Assembly (NCBI GenBank): GCA_031269595.1
Contig: JAISYX010000021.1
Coordinates: forward strand, 1 to 61,658
Reading direction: 5' to 3'
Length of the DNA stretch: 61,658 nt
From: Oscillospiraceae bacterium
GTDB lineage: Bacteria > Bacillota > Clostridia > Oscillospirales > Acutalibacteraceae
The notes under the pieces were generated by a model, which was not told the origin of the DNA, ran no database searches, and was given only the letters and a program-made list of their open reading frames with translations. This document shows, piece after piece, positions 51,201 to 61,551 of this stretch; the stretch's first letter is position 1; every line of letters begins with the position of its first letter. The position numbers were made by a program, and so were the translations under genes.

Positions 51201-54200
51201 GAGGCTGAACATCCTCGTACAACTCAATTATAGTGTTGGGAATAGGCTCTTGAGTTGAAAGGTCTGTCTTGTCTATCTTTACATCGCCCCAGGTTGGCTT
51301 GTTGAAGGGGTGCACTGTGGTGTAAGGATAGGTTGCAGTGTTGTCTGTGTGCACGTTTACAATTTTAATATCGTTGCCTACCAGATCGCCGTCTATAATG
51401 AACCTGCCGTCTATAATAACGGTATAATCACGTGGGTCAAGCTCATAGCCCTCGGGAGCTATTGTCTCAACTATGGTGTATTCGCCGCCGAAGAGATTGC
51501 TATAATTCTTCCAAACGCCGGCTTTATCCATAAACCTTGCTCTTGTAACGGTTGCACGGCCGCTGATATTTGTTGTAATAGTTGCAATCAGGTCGCCTGC
51601 ACTGGCTCTGAGTGTGCTCTCTGTTCTTGATACATCAGAGTAAACAGGAGTTGTTATATCCTTCTTTGCACGTACCTCAAAGGTTGCGTTGGGAATCGGC
51701 ACTGTGATATACTGGGTTTCGCCGTTCTCATCAACATCAAAGTCGTCCTTATCAAAGCCTGTTTTCTCCAGCAGGATGTTGCCCATAGGAATGCGTACAT
51801 CCTTAATGGTGGCCTTTTTAATTTCGCCGTCCTTATCAATTTCAAAGGGCTGGGGCTCAGGGTTAATCATATACTCGTCGGGAGCTTCCTTCTCAAGCAG
51901 GTAATATTTGCCGAATGGCAGCTTGGTTACCTCGAATTCGCCCTTGGAGTTGGTTATGCCTGTGTAGATAAGGTCGTCTGCTCCGCCGTCCTCGTTAACC
52001 TTGTATATCTCTATAACGGTGTTGGGGATAGGTGCGTCTGTTGAGATGTCTATCTTGCTAATCTTTACATCTCCCCAAGATGGCTTATCGAAGGGCTTGG
52101 TGGTGGAGTTCCAAGGATAGATGGTCTCGTTGCCGTTGATTACATCCTTGATTATGTCTGCACCGCCCACTGATTCCATGGTGGAGATTGTTACTATAAA
52201 GGTTCTTGGGTCGGGCTCGTATCCATCGGGAGGTGTTAGCTCCTTGATGATATATCTGCCCGGATAGAGCATGTTGATATACTTCCAGTTGCCGTTGTTA
52301 TCACGGAACTTTGCCTGTGTAACACTTGCCTTGCCTGTTGAGCCTGTGGTGATAGTTGCAATAAGCTCATCCTTGCGTGCCCTCAAGCGCATTGTAGAGG
52401 AAGCACCGGAGTAGATTGGTGTGTAAATATCATCGGCTGCAACCACTGTAAACACAGCGTTTTGAATGGGGATTGTTGCGGGATAAACGGTTGTGCCGTC
52501 GGGTGCTACATAGAAGTCATCCTTATCATAGCCTGTTTTTTCTAGGTTGATGTTGCCCATTATAATGCGCTCATCTGTAACAGGACAGGTAATGATTTCC
52601 GGTTTGCCGGATGAATCCTTCTTAGGTGTTACTGTAAAGTAATGCTTATCTGGGTTGAGCATATACTCCTCAGGAGCATCCTTTTCAAGGAAGTAGTAGG
52701 TGCCTACAGGCAGCTCGTTGATTGTAATCTTTCCGTTTGCATCTGTCTTGTATGTGCCTATGAGCTTATCATTGCTGTCATAAATCTCAAAGGTACAATT
52801 GGGTATAGCAGCTTCGGAAGAAACATCTGACTTATCCAGTACAATCTTTGTTGTATAAGGCATATCAAATGGGTTTGCAACTGTCCAAGGAGCTGTTGCA
52901 ACATCGCTGCTTATAACATTTACATCGGGAGCTATAACCACTGTGTAGTTAGCGGTGATAGTTACATTAAAGGTTCTTGGGTCAAGCTCATAGCCATAGG
53001 GAGCAGAGATTTCCTTAACGGTGTAGTTGCCTGGGTACAGGAACTCTGTTTGCTCCGGTATGCCGCTCTTGTTGTAGAAGGTAGCATAGTTGTTATCCTT
53101 AAACTCTATTCTGGCCTTGCCGTCTGCCCCTGTTGTAATTGTTGCAACAACAGTGCCTGCATAAGCTCTAAGGATAGTATCGGTTGATGTGCCGCCGCTG
53201 GAGTACTTAGGTGTTTTAATGTCAGCTGCTGCAACAACCTCAAACTTTGCGCCTGCGAATGGGATTACATCGCCCCAGGTGATATTGCCGTTCTTATCCA
53301 GCTCGTAACCATCCTTATCCTTGGCTGTTTTTAAGAGGTTAATATTGCCCTTAGGTGTGCGTGTATCCTCCATTGTTACCTTAACAAGAGTGTTGTTTTT
53401 GCTGCTGCTTGCCTCAACCCAAATCTTGTTGGGGTTGATGAGGTAGTTGTCGTTAACAGACTTTTCAAGGAAGTAGTACCTGCCTGCAGGTATACCTGTT
53501 ACTCTGATATGACCGTCCTTATCTGTTGTGCCTGTGTAAATAAGCTCGTCATTCTCTGTGTAAAGCTCAATTACAGCACCTGCGATTACCTGCTTGGTTA
53601 ATGCGTCTTCCTTTGTAAGCTCTACATTTACAACTGTAGGTACATCGAATGGGTCTCTTGAATTCTCGGGGACGTTTGTTGTATCGTCAGAAACAACAGG
53701 CTTTACAACCAGTGTATCTGTGGGATATTGAGTTGTGAGGTTTACAACAAAGGTTCTTGGATCCTTCTCATAGCCGGGAGGTGCCTGAATTTCCTTTACT
53801 GTATACTGACCGAGATAGAGCTTTTCAAGCTGCTCGGGAACGCCCTTATCGTTATAGAAGGTTGCATAGTTGCCGTTTGCGGCACCTATTCTTGCAATTC
53901 CGTCTGTACCTGTTGTAATTATTGCAACAACAGCACCTGAATCTGCTCTCTTTATCATTTTTGCGGTGTTGCCTGTAGAATCCGGAGATACTATGTCGTT
54001 AACCGCACGAACCTCAAACTTTGCCCCTGCCAGCCTCTTGCTTACATCAAAGTCTGCAACGCCTGTGCCGGCATCAACAGTATATTCATCCTTGTCGTAA
54101 GCATACTTTTGGAGTACTATGTTACCCATGGTGAGGTAATCATCGTCCATTGTCTGGCGAGCCTTTATGCCGTCTGCTGTGATTTCGAACCAATGCTTTT

Positions 54201-57200
54201 TGTTGTTAATCAGATAACCCTCTGGAGCAACCTTCTCTAAGAAGTAGTATACGCCTATAGGCAGCTGACGAACTGTTATTTTGCCGTCTGCTCCTGTTAC
54301 TGTTGTATAAAGCAGATTGTCGTTCTCATCATACAGAGCTATAGTTGCGCCTGCAACTGGGTCTCTTGTATCCTCGTCAACCTTGAGCAGCTCAGAATCA
54401 GCCCATGCTGGTCTGTCAAATGGGTGCTGTGCAAGGTATGGATATGTGCCGTAGGTATCGCTGAGCACGGGCTTTACAACGATTGTATCAGAGGGGTTGG
54501 TTGAGGTCAGCTCAACGGTGAACTCTCTGGGGTCTATTACATAATCACCAGGTGCAAAAACCTCGGTAATTACATATTTGCCCAAGAACAAATCGGTGTA
54601 GTATCTTGAGTTGCCGCTTGCGTCAAGGAACTTAGCCTCTGAGACAGAAGCCTGACCGTTATTATCGGTGGTAACTGTGGCAACAAGTGCGCCCTTTCTT
54701 GCTCTGAGTATCTTGCGTGCGTCTGCTGGGTCGTTGCTTACCTTGGTGTAAATATCCTCGGCTGCACGAATCTCAAACCTTGCGCCCTTGAAGGGTATCT
54801 CAGAACCATAAACGGTTTTGCCTGTGTTGTCAACTGTAAAGTCGTCCTTGTTAAAGGCGGTTTTAATAAGATTGATATTGCCAAATACCGGCTTTGCATT
54901 CTCCAGAGTTATAACATGGGTGTAATTGTTGCCCATGGCTGAGGTAAGAGTGAAGTTAACCTTAGTTGTGTTAAGAATATACGGGTCTGGAGCGTCTAGC
55001 TCTACAAAGTAGTAGTCGCCTATGGGCAAGCCCGTAATATTTACTTCGCCCTTGCTGTCGGTAACTGCCTCCAGCTTCTTCTCATAAACGCCTGTTTTGC
55101 TGTTTCTCCAATAAAGTGCTACTGTTGCACCTGGAACTGCTAAGCCTGAGGCCGAATCAACCTTTTTAAGATTTGCATTAATCTTGGTTGTGATGTCAAA
55201 TGGGTCTGCGCTGGTGTATGGCTTTGTTAATACGTCTGTTGTTTTAACGTCAAACCACAGCGGGTCGCCCTGATAGCCCTCGTAAGGAGGTCTTACCTGA
55301 ACCACAAAGGGTCTTGGGTCAAGCTCGTAGCCGTCGGGTGCTTTGGTCTCTATCAGATAATATGTGCCCCAATAGAGCGGTGTTCTGCCTGTAAGCACGC
55401 CTGAATCGTTGTAGAAGTCGCCTACCAGTGCCTCGGCATAGCCGTTAACATCGGTTGTTATGGTGGTTATGAGCTGATCCTTGCTTGCTCTGAGCCTGAT
55501 TATAGATGGTGTGTACCTGTCAGGGGTTTTAATCTCAGACTGTGCATAAACTGCAAACTCTGCGCCCTTGAAGGGTACTGTGCCAAACTGCACGCTGCCA
55601 TCCGGCTGTACTGTAAAGTCTTCCTTGTTCTGGCCTGTTTTTTGCAGACGCAGATAGCCGCCGCTTACATCCAATTCCATTTCACGGTTGATAAGCTCAA
55701 GGGTGATGAGTCCGCCGTCTGTGTTAACCTCAAACTCAACGCGTGCGCTGTTAAGGTGGTGGCCGTAAGGAGGTGTTATCTCTTGGAAGTAGTATCTGCC
55801 ATAGGGTAGGCCTGTAATGTCAATCTCTCCGTTTGTGGGAGTTGTAAAGCTTTGCTTTAGAGCTCCGTCTATGGTATAAATACCTATAACAGCACCTGCC
55901 AGAGGAGCTCTTGTCTCGGCGTCTATCTTGCGAAGCTTGACATTGCGTGTTTTGATTCTGTTAAATGGATCCTTATCGCCGCTGTATGCATTGTTAACTG
56001 AGTGCTGAACAACGGGATTAGGCGTAGCTGCGGATACTGTAACCGTTATAGGTGTGCTGTCGATTACATATGCGGGAGGAGCTGAAACCTCTGTTACTGT
56101 ATATCTGCCGTAGTAGAGGAAGTTAAGGCCTGTTTCCCATGCGCCTAATTCATTCATAAAGCTGGCGTTAGTTACAGTTGCCTGACCGCTGGAATTAGTT
56201 GTAATTGTGGCAACCAATTCGCCTGTTCTTGCTCTTAGTATAGCACCTACATCTGTGCCGGAATACTTTCTTGTGTAAATAAACTCGGCTGCTCTAACCT
56301 CGAACACTGCGTTTGCAACGGGAACTATAGCTGTAACGGAGGCTGCTCCGCCGGAGCTTATTGTTAAATCATTCTGGCTTGTGCTGTGACCCTTCTTTAC
56401 AAGGTTGAGGTTGCCAACATTGAGCTGCTCCTCATCCATGTTTGGTGTAGCATTGCCGCCGTCTGTTACTGTAAATGGAATCTGATTTGGGTTAAGCAGA
56501 TAGCTTGAGCCTGTGGGCACTGACTTTTCAATGAAGTAGTAGCTGCCTGCGGGCAGGTTGGAAATTCTTACCTTACCCTGTGTATCTGTTACAAATTCGC
56601 CTAGTAATATATTGCTTGCGGTGTATAGCTCTACTGTTGCTCCCGGGATGCCTGTAAGTGCGGTGGCGTCTCGCTTTGTTAGCTCTACGTCGCCCCAAGG
56701 AATAACATCAAATGGCTCCGGGCTGGTGTAGGGATATGTTGCTGTTTCGTTTGTGGTAACATTGGGGATAGGTGTGGTTGCACTAACTACAATGTGGAAG
56801 ATTCTGGGGTCTACCTTAAAGCCTGCGGGAGCAGATAGCTCCTTAACATAATACTTGCCGTAAATCAGGCCGTTTACTGTCATGTTAACGCCCAGATCAT
56901 CCTTATAGGTGGCTGTTACAACAGAGGCATTGCCTAACGCATCTGTTGTGATTGTTGCAACCAGAGCGTCCTTATTGGCTCTTCTGTGTGTGAGTCCGTC
57001 AAGGCCGATTACGTCGATATTCTCCTCGGCAAAAACCTCGAACACTGCGCCCTGTATAACCTTGGTGCTATAGTCCGCACGCTTGTTGCCGCTAATGCTG
57101 ACCACTGTAAGAGTGTCCTTATCATAGCCTGTTTTGTGGAGCAGCAGATTGCCTAAGTTCTCCTTGGTATCGTTAAGAACGAGCACGCCGCCTGCTGCGG

Positions 57201-60200
57201 GGCCGCTGACTGTAGAAACACTGCCGTCTGCATTTACTGTAAAGTAAAGCTTATTGGGGTTAAGGTCGTAGTTTGCAGGAGGCACTGTCTCTAAGAAGTA
57301 ATATGTGCCAACCGGCAGATCTTTAATGGTAATTTCACCGTTTACATCTGTAACAAATTCGCCCAGAAGTAAATCGTCATTTGTATAAAGCTCAACTGTA
57401 GCGTTTGCCAGCTTGATAACAGGCGAGGAGCCTGCCTCTTGCTTTATAAGCTTAATGTTAGCCCAAACAGGTCTGTTGAAGGGTCTGTTGTCGCCGCCCT
57501 GAATGGGGTCGTTTGAGACAACGGGTTTAGTAATTAAGCCCGTGCCGTCTGCTGCGTCTACATTGGGGTCAAAGGTGACTGTAAATATACGTGGGTCAAG
57601 CTGATAGCCTGCAGGAGCACTTGTCTCTTGAATTGTGTATGTGCCCATATAGAGATATGGCAGATATTCATAGGTTGTCTGATCATCTTCAAGGAACTTT
57701 GCAGGATGGCTTGCATCTATTCTTGCCTGACCAAGAGCATTTGTAACTATTGTGGCAATTACATCGCCTGCTCTTGCTCTTATTGTCTTTGTGCCTGTTG
57801 GGCCTACGCCTACGCCGCTCTCAGAATAAGCGTAAATATCTATGGCGGCCTTTACCTCAAAGGTTGCATTTGCAAATGGGATTGGATAGCCCACATAGCG
57901 GGTATTGCCATTGGCATCTACATAAATGTCAGGCCCTGGAGACGTAACTGTCCAGTCTGTGCTCAAGGAGAGCTTAACCAAATTGATGTTACCGTGAGGC
58001 TGAGCTACGTCAACCATTGTAACCTCAATTGTGCCTACCTCATTGCCTGTAACAGTAAATTGAACCGGTACAGGGTTAAGGATATAGCCTGCGGGAACAG
58101 CTGTTTCTTTAAAGTAGTAGTTGCCTGCGGGCAAGCCGGTAATGTCTATCTCGCCGCCAACTCCCTCTTCACCGCCAACACTTGTTGTGGTGGTGTAGAG
58201 AAGAGTATCGTTAGTAAAATCTGAATCGCCATTATCGGCATAAATAGCAATTGTTGCGCCTTCAACACGGTTTGCAGGGTTATCCTTTTCTACCTTTATG
58301 AGCTTAACATTCTTTGTTTTAAGGTCATCAAAGGGAGTTGCTATGTCGTAAGGAGCATCGCCAATTTCTGTTGTCTCAACAGGAGTACTGTTATTGCCTG
58401 CGGTTACATTGGCGTAGAAGGTTCTGGAATCTACAATGTATCCGGCGGGAGCACTTGTCTCCACTATGCGGTAGCGTCCGGGATAGAGATAGCCTACAGT
58501 TGTTCCGCTTGGCACTCCTGCATTATCTAGGAAGGTTGCGGCCGTAACCTTTGCATGGCCGTCTACACCTGTTGTGATAGTAGCTACCTTTGTGCCGTTT
58601 GCTGCACGGAGCTTTGATGTTGTATCGCCGTAAATATCATAAATGTCTTCGGCTGCAAACACATCAAAGGTTGCACCCTGAATGGGAATTACTGCGGTGG
58701 CTGTAACTGTGCCGTCGGGGGCAAAGCTGATTGAACCTGAGGCCTTGTTATAGCCCTTCTTAAACAGGTCTATGTTGCCGTATGAGGCCTCTTCGCTTTC
58801 CTTTGTCCAAGAACCGGTCTCAGTTGTGGTTACGTTCTTGTGCAAGCTCTTGATTCTGTAGGCATCCTGATTGGTAGAGCCTGCATAGTAGTACTCTTCA
58901 ATATAACCTGCCAAAACTCTGGGGTTAGAGAGTGTAATTGTAACGCTGCCTGTGGCTATACCAGCAGGAACGTAAATGTAGAAAGGATCGCCTACCTCGT
59001 ACCCTGTTAAAGAGGCCGCTGCACCTGCGCTGTCGCAAACAAAAACGCTGGCGTTGTTAAGCGAAATACTAAAGGTTGTACCTGCGGGGATGTCTGTTCC
59101 GCCTATGGTGTACGGCCCTAAGATTGCGCCTGAGCTGTTGGTTATGTTTTTGCTCTTATCTGCGCCGTTAACGGTAATAGTAGCAGTTGGGAACTTTTCG
59201 CCCATTTCTGCGTCTGTAATCTTCTTGCTTGTATCTGCGGGGTTATACAGTGCAGTGATAAACGCCGCATTGGCTGCAGCTGTCAGGTTGGGCTGAAGAT
59301 TTGAACCAAGGCTGGTTGGAGTATGGAAGGCCGAGTTAATTGTAGTAAGTGTTCCGCCCTGCTCCAGATGAATTGCATAGTGGAATATCTGCTGTGCAAC
59401 AAGAATCATCTTAGATATAGAGGTATCGAAAGGAGCTGTTACAGGGAAGCCCTTGTAGCCCTGAGGGTTAACTGTGCCTGCAGGGTCATTGGTGGTTGTG
59501 GTAAGACTTCCGGGCGTTGCGGTAAACAGAGGCACTCCCCCTGTTGAACCTGAGGGGTATGTTCCAGGGCCAAAGAAGTCGCCTGTTGGGGTGTAGTTTT
59601 GATGCGGCCATACAGCATAAAGGTCATCTACACTAGCATCAGTATTAAGGGGAGAATTTGCTGCTATATAACGTAACCTTGCAAGTCCGTCCATGCTAAT
59701 GCCGAAGAAAGCGGCTATCTGGTCAGACTCTGTATATTCGTAAACCTTAAAGTTATCATCGCTGCCATGAAGGAAGTAGTCACAGCAAAAAGCTACAACT
59801 GTTCCTGCTTGTGTTACTATTTCAAGCGGGCCCAAGGGACCTAACGGTCTAACAGAACTTCTGTAGCCTGAATTAAGTCCGCCGTCGCCTACACGCAGCT
59901 TTAAAACATAAAACTGGCTTGCAGTACCGGCCGTTGTGCTGCCTGGGGTCTTGGGGATGTCTCTATAGCGCACATAAAGCAACACATCATGTTCATAGGA
60001 GGTGTCAACATATCCGGGTGTAATGCCGTAAATAGGACGATTGATCAAGTCGAAACCGCCATCAAGAGTTCCGCTTGAGGCGTATGCACTATTACCATGA
60101 AGAAAATCTATAGTAAGAGGCTCTGGGAATATAGAGGCAAGCGTAGCGGGAACCGTTCCGTTAATCACGTCATTAAGGTTTATGCCGCTTCGGACACTTC

Positions 60201-61134
60201 CACCGTTAAATCCCGGGTAGGGAACTTTGATGTGTACGCCATCAGCATCCTCATATTTATCATATGAGCTGGAAATATTGGCACCAGGGCGGTGATTATA
60301 TGGTGCGGGAAGGGCTGCTCCTGCCGGTGACATTGCTGAGGAGTTACTCCATATATGAATTGCCTCGGATGGGTCTGCAGGAAGTCCAGACAGATTGTCA
60401 ATGTCCCTAATCATATTGTTAAGCAGATTTGCAGAAAAAGCTGTTGCACTTGTAAAGCTGTAGCCAGCAAAGTTTGGAACTACTTGAAGCTCATTGCGCC
60501 CTAAATCCAAGCCCTCACGTGTAATGCCGTCTGGAGCCCAAACCGCACCAACATATTGCAGATTAGGGAAGGCGGTGTGCCAGCTAAAGGTTTTTATCTG
60601 GTTCCACTTGCCTAGCATATTATAGCTTAAATCAAGGTTTGTAAGGTTACTAAAGCTAGTTAAACCCGTAGGTAACGCTTGCAGGTTACACCAAGGAAGA
60701 CTAACCACCTCAAGCACAGCAGGGTTGAAAGAGCTGAAATTAGGTGCTGTGGCAGGAGTGGTTTGTGTGCCTCGAATAGCCAGCCTCTTTAGCGTTGTGC
60801 TTGCGGTAAGATCCGGCCAAACCGAAGCACCGTTTGTAGTGGCTGTAATTTCTGTAAGCCCTGTAATATACTCCAAGCCTGTAAAGTTGTTAACAGGCGT
60901 GGCAGTAGGTATTACAATTTTGTTCAGCCTGGTGTCGGATGCATCTCCCGACGTAAATTCATCTCCGACGCTCTTGCCGAGCTCAGAGGCTATGTACGCC
61001 GCCAAGTTTGTATCCGGGAATGTGGCCGCAATGGTATCACCCACGGCAGCGGTTACACTCGCAAACGGAATGCTTGTGACCAGCAGTGCGACAACCGAAA
61101 TGATTGATACTGCCTTTTTAAATAAATTTCTCAT
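48289..61134 (-). CDS. Giant surface adhesin: LRR, possible thioester domain, 26 CnaB/SpaA-like domains, TGD tail
   Basis: The 4281-residue protein has a signal peptide (1-30) and a leucine-rich-repeat region (approx. 60-235; LTNLDLSYNMLG). A domain at about 430-600, with AFCCDYFLHGSD and a later AQQIFHYAIHLEQGG, resembles a Cys-Gln thioester (TQXA/TED) domain. From about 787 to 4225 two beta-sandwich domain types alternate 13 times with a period near 267 residues. Type A ends like GYELDPRTF; type B has YYFLEKDAPEGYLLNP with the Glu expected to catalyse isopeptide bonds. A-B linkers share PFxRPxWG. Near 4030-4130 an acidic insert interrupts the last pair. The tail is GKGVNTGD, a helix and KKKK. 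A fibrous host- or particle-binding adhesin is likely. Confidence 0.9.
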   Translation of the reverse strand: MRNLFKKAVSIISVVALLVTSIPFASVTAAVGDTIAATFPDTNLAAYIASELGKSVGDEFTSGDASDTRLNKIVIPTATPVNNFTGLEYITGLTEITATTNGASVWPDLTASTTLKRLAIRGTQTTPATAPNFSSFNPAVLEVVSLPWCNLQALPTGLTSFSNLTNLDLSYNMLGKWNQIKTFSWHTAFPNLQYVGAVWAPDGITREGLDLGRNELQVVPNFAGYSFTSATAFSANLLNNMIRDIDNLSGLPADPSEAIHIWSNSSAMSPAGAALPAPYNHRPGANISSSYDKYEDADGVHIKVPYPGFNGGSVRSGINLNDVINGTVPATLASIFPEPLTIDFLHGNSAYASSGTLDGGFDLINRPIYGITPGYVDTSYEHDVLLYVRYRDIPKTPGSTTAGTASQFYVLKLRVGDGGLNSGYRSSVRPLGPLGPLEIVTQAGTVVAFCCDYFLHGSDDNFKVYEYTESDQIAAFFGISMDGLARLRYIAANSPLNTDASVDDLYAVWPHQNYTPTGDFFGPGTYPSGSTGGVPLFTATPGSLTTTTNDPAGTVNPQGYKGFPVTAPFDTSISKMILVAQQIFHYAIHLEQGGTLTTINSAFHTPTSLGSNLQPNLTAAANAAFITALYNPADTSKKITDAEMGEKFPTATITVNGADKSKNITNSSGAILGPYTIGGTDIPAGTTFSISLNNASVFVCDSAGAAASLTGYEVGDPFYIYVPAGIATGSVTITLSNPRVLAGYIEEYYYAGSTNQDAYRIKSLHKNVTTTETGSWTKESEEASYGNIDLFKKGYNKASGSISFAPDGTVTATAVIPIQGATFDVFAAEDIYDIYGDTTSKLRAANGTKVATITTGVDGHAKVTAATFLDNAGVPSGTTVGYLYPGRYRIVETSAPAGYIVDSRTFYANVTAGNNSTPVETTEIGDAPYDIATPFDDLKTKNVKLIKVEKDNPANRVEGATIAIYADNGDSDFTNDTLLYTTTTSVGGEEGVGGEIDITGLPAGNYYFKETAVPAGYILNPVPVQFTVTGNEVGTIEVTMVDVAQPHGNINLVKLSLSTDWTVTSPGPDIYVDANGNTRYVGYPIPFANATFEVKAAIDIYAYSESGVGVGPTGTKTIRARAGDVIATIVTNALGQARIDASHPAKFLEDDQTTYEYLPYLYMGTYTIQETSAPAGYQLDPRIFTVTFDPNVDAADGTGLITKPVVSNDPIQGGDNRPFNRPVWANIKLIKQEAGSSPVIKLANATVELYTNDDLLLGEFVTDVNGEITIKDLPVGTYYFLETVPPANYDLNPNKLYFTVNADGSVSTVSGPAAGGVLVLNDTKENLGNLLLHKTGYDKDTLTVVSISGNKRADYSTKVIQGAVFEVFAEENIDVIGLDGLTHRRANKDALVATITTDALGNASVVTATYKDDLGVNMTVNGLIYGKYYVKELSAPAGFKVDPRIFHIVVSATTPIPNVTTNETATYPYTSPEPFDVIPWGDVELTKRDATALTGIPGATVELYTASNILLGEFVTDTQGKVRISNLPAGSYYFIEKSVPTGSSYLLNPNQIPFTVTDGGNATPNMDEEQLNVGNLNLVKKGHSTSQNDLTISSGGAASVTAIVPVANAVFEVRAAEFIYTRKYSGTDVGAILRARTGELVATITTNSSGQATVTNASFMNELGAWETGLNFLYYGRYTVTEVSAPPAYVIDSTPITVTVSAATPNPVVQHSVNNAYSGDKDPFNRIKTRNVKLRKIDAETRAPLAGAVIGIYTIDGALKQSFTTPTNGEIDITGLPYGRYYFQEITPPYGHHLNSARVEFEVNTDGGLITLELINREMELDVSGGYLRLQKTGQNKEDFTVQPDGSVQFGTVPFKGAEFAVYAQSEIKTPDRYTPSIIRLRASKDQLITTITTDVNGYAEALVGDFYNDSGVLTGRTPLYWGTYYLIETKAPDGYELDPRPFVVQVRPPYEGYQGDPLWFDVKTTDVLTKPYTSADPFDITTKINANLKKVDSASGLAVPGATVALYWRNSKTGVYEKKLEAVTDSKGEVNITGLPIGDYYFVELDAPDPYILNTTKVNFTLTSAMGNNYTHVITLENAKPVFGNINLIKTAFNKDDFTVDNTGKTVYGSEIPFKGARFEIRAAEDIYTKVSNDPADARKILRARKGALVATVTTDNNGQASVSEAKFLDASGNSRYYTDLFLGKYVITEVFAPGDYVIDPREFTVELTSTNPSDTIVVKPVLSDTYGTYPYLAQHPFDRPAWADSELLKVDEDTRDPVAGATIALYDENDNLLYTTVTGADGKITVRQLPIGVYYFLEKVAPEGYLINNKKHWFEITADGIKARQTMDDDYLTMGNIVLQKYAYDKDEYTVDAGTGVADFDVSKRLAGAKFEVRAVNDIVSPDSTGNTAKMIKRADSGAVVAIITTGTDGIARIGAANGNYATFYNDKGVPEQLEKLYLGQYTVKEIQAPPGYEKDPRTFVVNLTTQYPTDTLVVKPVVSDDTTNVPENSRDPFDVPTVVNVELTKEDALTKQVIAGAVIELYTENDELIYTGTTDKDGHIRVTGIPAGRYYFLEKSVNDNYLINPNKIWVEASSSKNNTLVKVTMEDTRTPKGNINLLKTAKDKDGYELDKNGNITWGDVIPFAGAKFEVVAAADIKTPKYSSGGTSTDTILRAYAGTVVATITTGADGKARIEFKDNNYATFYNKSGIPEQTEFLYPGNYTVKEISAPYGYELDPRTFNVTITANYTVVIAPDVNVISSDVATAPWTVANPFDMPYTTKIVLDKSDVSSEAAIPNCTFEIYDSNDKLIGTYKTDANGKITINELPVGTYYFLEKDAPEEYMLNPDKHYFTVTPKKDSSGKPEIITCPVTDERIIMGNINLEKTGYDKDDFYVAPDGTTVYPATIPIQNAVFTVVAADDIYTPIYSGASSTMRLRARKDELIATITTGSTGKASVTQAKFRDNNGNWKYINMLYPGRYIIKELTPPDGYEPDPRTFIVTISTMESVGGADIIKDVINGNETIYPWNSTTKPFDKPSWGDVKISKIDISTDAPIPNTVIEIYKVNEDGGADDLIYTGITNSKGEFEVTKLPFGKYYLLEKEAPDEYMINPEPQPFEIDKDGEIKKATIKDVRIPMGNILLEKTGFDKDDFDVDENGETQYITVPIPNATFEVRAKKDITTPVYSDVSRTESTLRASAGDLIATITTNISGRATVTRARFMDKAGVWKNYSNLFGGEYTIVETIAPEGYELDPRDYTVIIDGRFIIDGDLVGNDIKIVNVHTDNTATYPYTTVHPFNKPTWGDVKIDKTDLSTQEPIPNTIIELYEDVQPPKFLFSGRTDENGHIDIIKLPAGEYFLLEKDAPDEYMLNPEPQRFKITKDLQIIPSEILDELLPKGNLDLIKKALDKDNYDVDEEGNTHYDTIPLAGAVFEVRAAEDIKTPVYSGGTRPETRLRATKGSLVATITTNSAGRGKVSTATFFDKEGNVVQLPYLYMGEYVVKEVSAPAGYELDPREYYITIVDDRGDPDLLPEIIFESVLTDDVREYPYDVDHPFNKPTWGDVKVTKKDFSTQDPIPNTILELYKDLGDDETGELLFRGRTNDKGEIDLQELPAGKYYFLEKDAPDEYMLNPDRQKFEITEDGDVIKSVIIDHLLPMGNLDLQKIGWNKDKYTVGADGQTTYEVIPLEGATFEVRAADDIKTPVYYGGNKPETRLRANKGDLIATLVTDAEGKATVTAANFLDKEGNAVVLENLYVGKYSIKETIAPEGYALDPREFIVEVTGVDGDEHAIDVKHVITSETEQYPYNNENPLNRPKWGEVDLSKTDVSTSAPVPGATIELYQAETNKLISTHVTDANGKIKIKDLPFGDYYFLEKDAPEGYLLNPERHYFEVKEDGEIVPCEMNDERLVMGNINLAKTGYDKGSYKINTNGETIYAIIPIPGATFSVTAAADIRVPKYSGDRPELYVAAKKGAMVATLTTDANGQATVKRATYTDADGKVEIVSALYQGEYYVKEIFAPYGYELDPRTFYVKVQVDGSTRILEVDYVPAEEEVSSEDSDDVVRGEVDTTETVSDTTEAIVAEEDADAAPALNRAPAADENPESVYVDADEINSKTLNKDGVDAEDLPDEKVLPPRKRLIFYSSIVSDEKYIGDVKTPFDRPTWGTSELTKRDISTSAPLPKTTITLYDVDGKQLYTGVTDKNGKITITKLPTGRYFFIESNPPKGYLLNPDKHWFEITKDGEIVKSVMNDEKDSTVTPPPPPGKGVNTGDPFSGYASVALLLVSGAFCILALKKKKREDSVA
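48470..58775 (-). repeat. Thirteen tandem ~800-bp units coding for paired CnaB-like domains
   Basis: The unit encodes an A domain (about 145 residues), a linker with PF(D/N)RP.W and a B domain (about 90). Units differ much more from one another than the MBG repeats do, so this is an older array. The units in the centre-right (about 49.4-52.5 kb) are the most alike. Confidence 0.85.
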
Positions 61135-61551
61135 ACTTGGTCCCCCTTAAACCAAAAAATTTGGTTTTACTTCGTATTTCATACATATACCTTAAAAAGC
61201 TATTGCTCAAAATATAAAAACTGGTAAGCTTTCATATTTTGAAACAGTTTTTTTAATAATTTATGTACTGAAATGACAAATTTGCAACTGTTCGTTTTGC
61301 TTTCTGGTAAAATCTTAATAATTTGTAACCTTTTTTGTCGACTTTAACCTAAGCTTAAACTTCAATTTACTAGCTTATTATACATAATTCTACTGGATTT
61401 GTCAATAGCAAAAGTGAAGAAAAAATGAAGAAATACAACAAAATTGTTCCATCCCCCGAACCCCGTCGAAAACTCACGGCAATTCGGGGGGAAAACAACT
61501 CAAATCAGTAAAAAAGCATCATTTTTTGTAACCTTAAAGCTTAAACCTACC
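61135..61551. other. Intergenic region upstream of the giant adhesin gene
   Basis: No gene is seen. The adhesin promoter is at 61377-61405, which gives a long leader of about 235 bases. Just before the AAGGGGG ribosome site, AAACCAAA and TTTGGTTT form a hairpin. A hairpin CCCCCGAA/TTCGGGGG (61453-61460 and 61483-61490) may end the upstream gene. GGTTTAAG-type repeats occur on both sides of the promoter. Confidence 0.6.
61377..61405 (-). promoter_or_regulatory. Promoter of the giant adhesin gene
   Basis: A perfect TTGACA (61400-61405), a 17-base spacer and a perfect TATAAT (61377-61382) on the minus strand. Confidence 0.82.
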
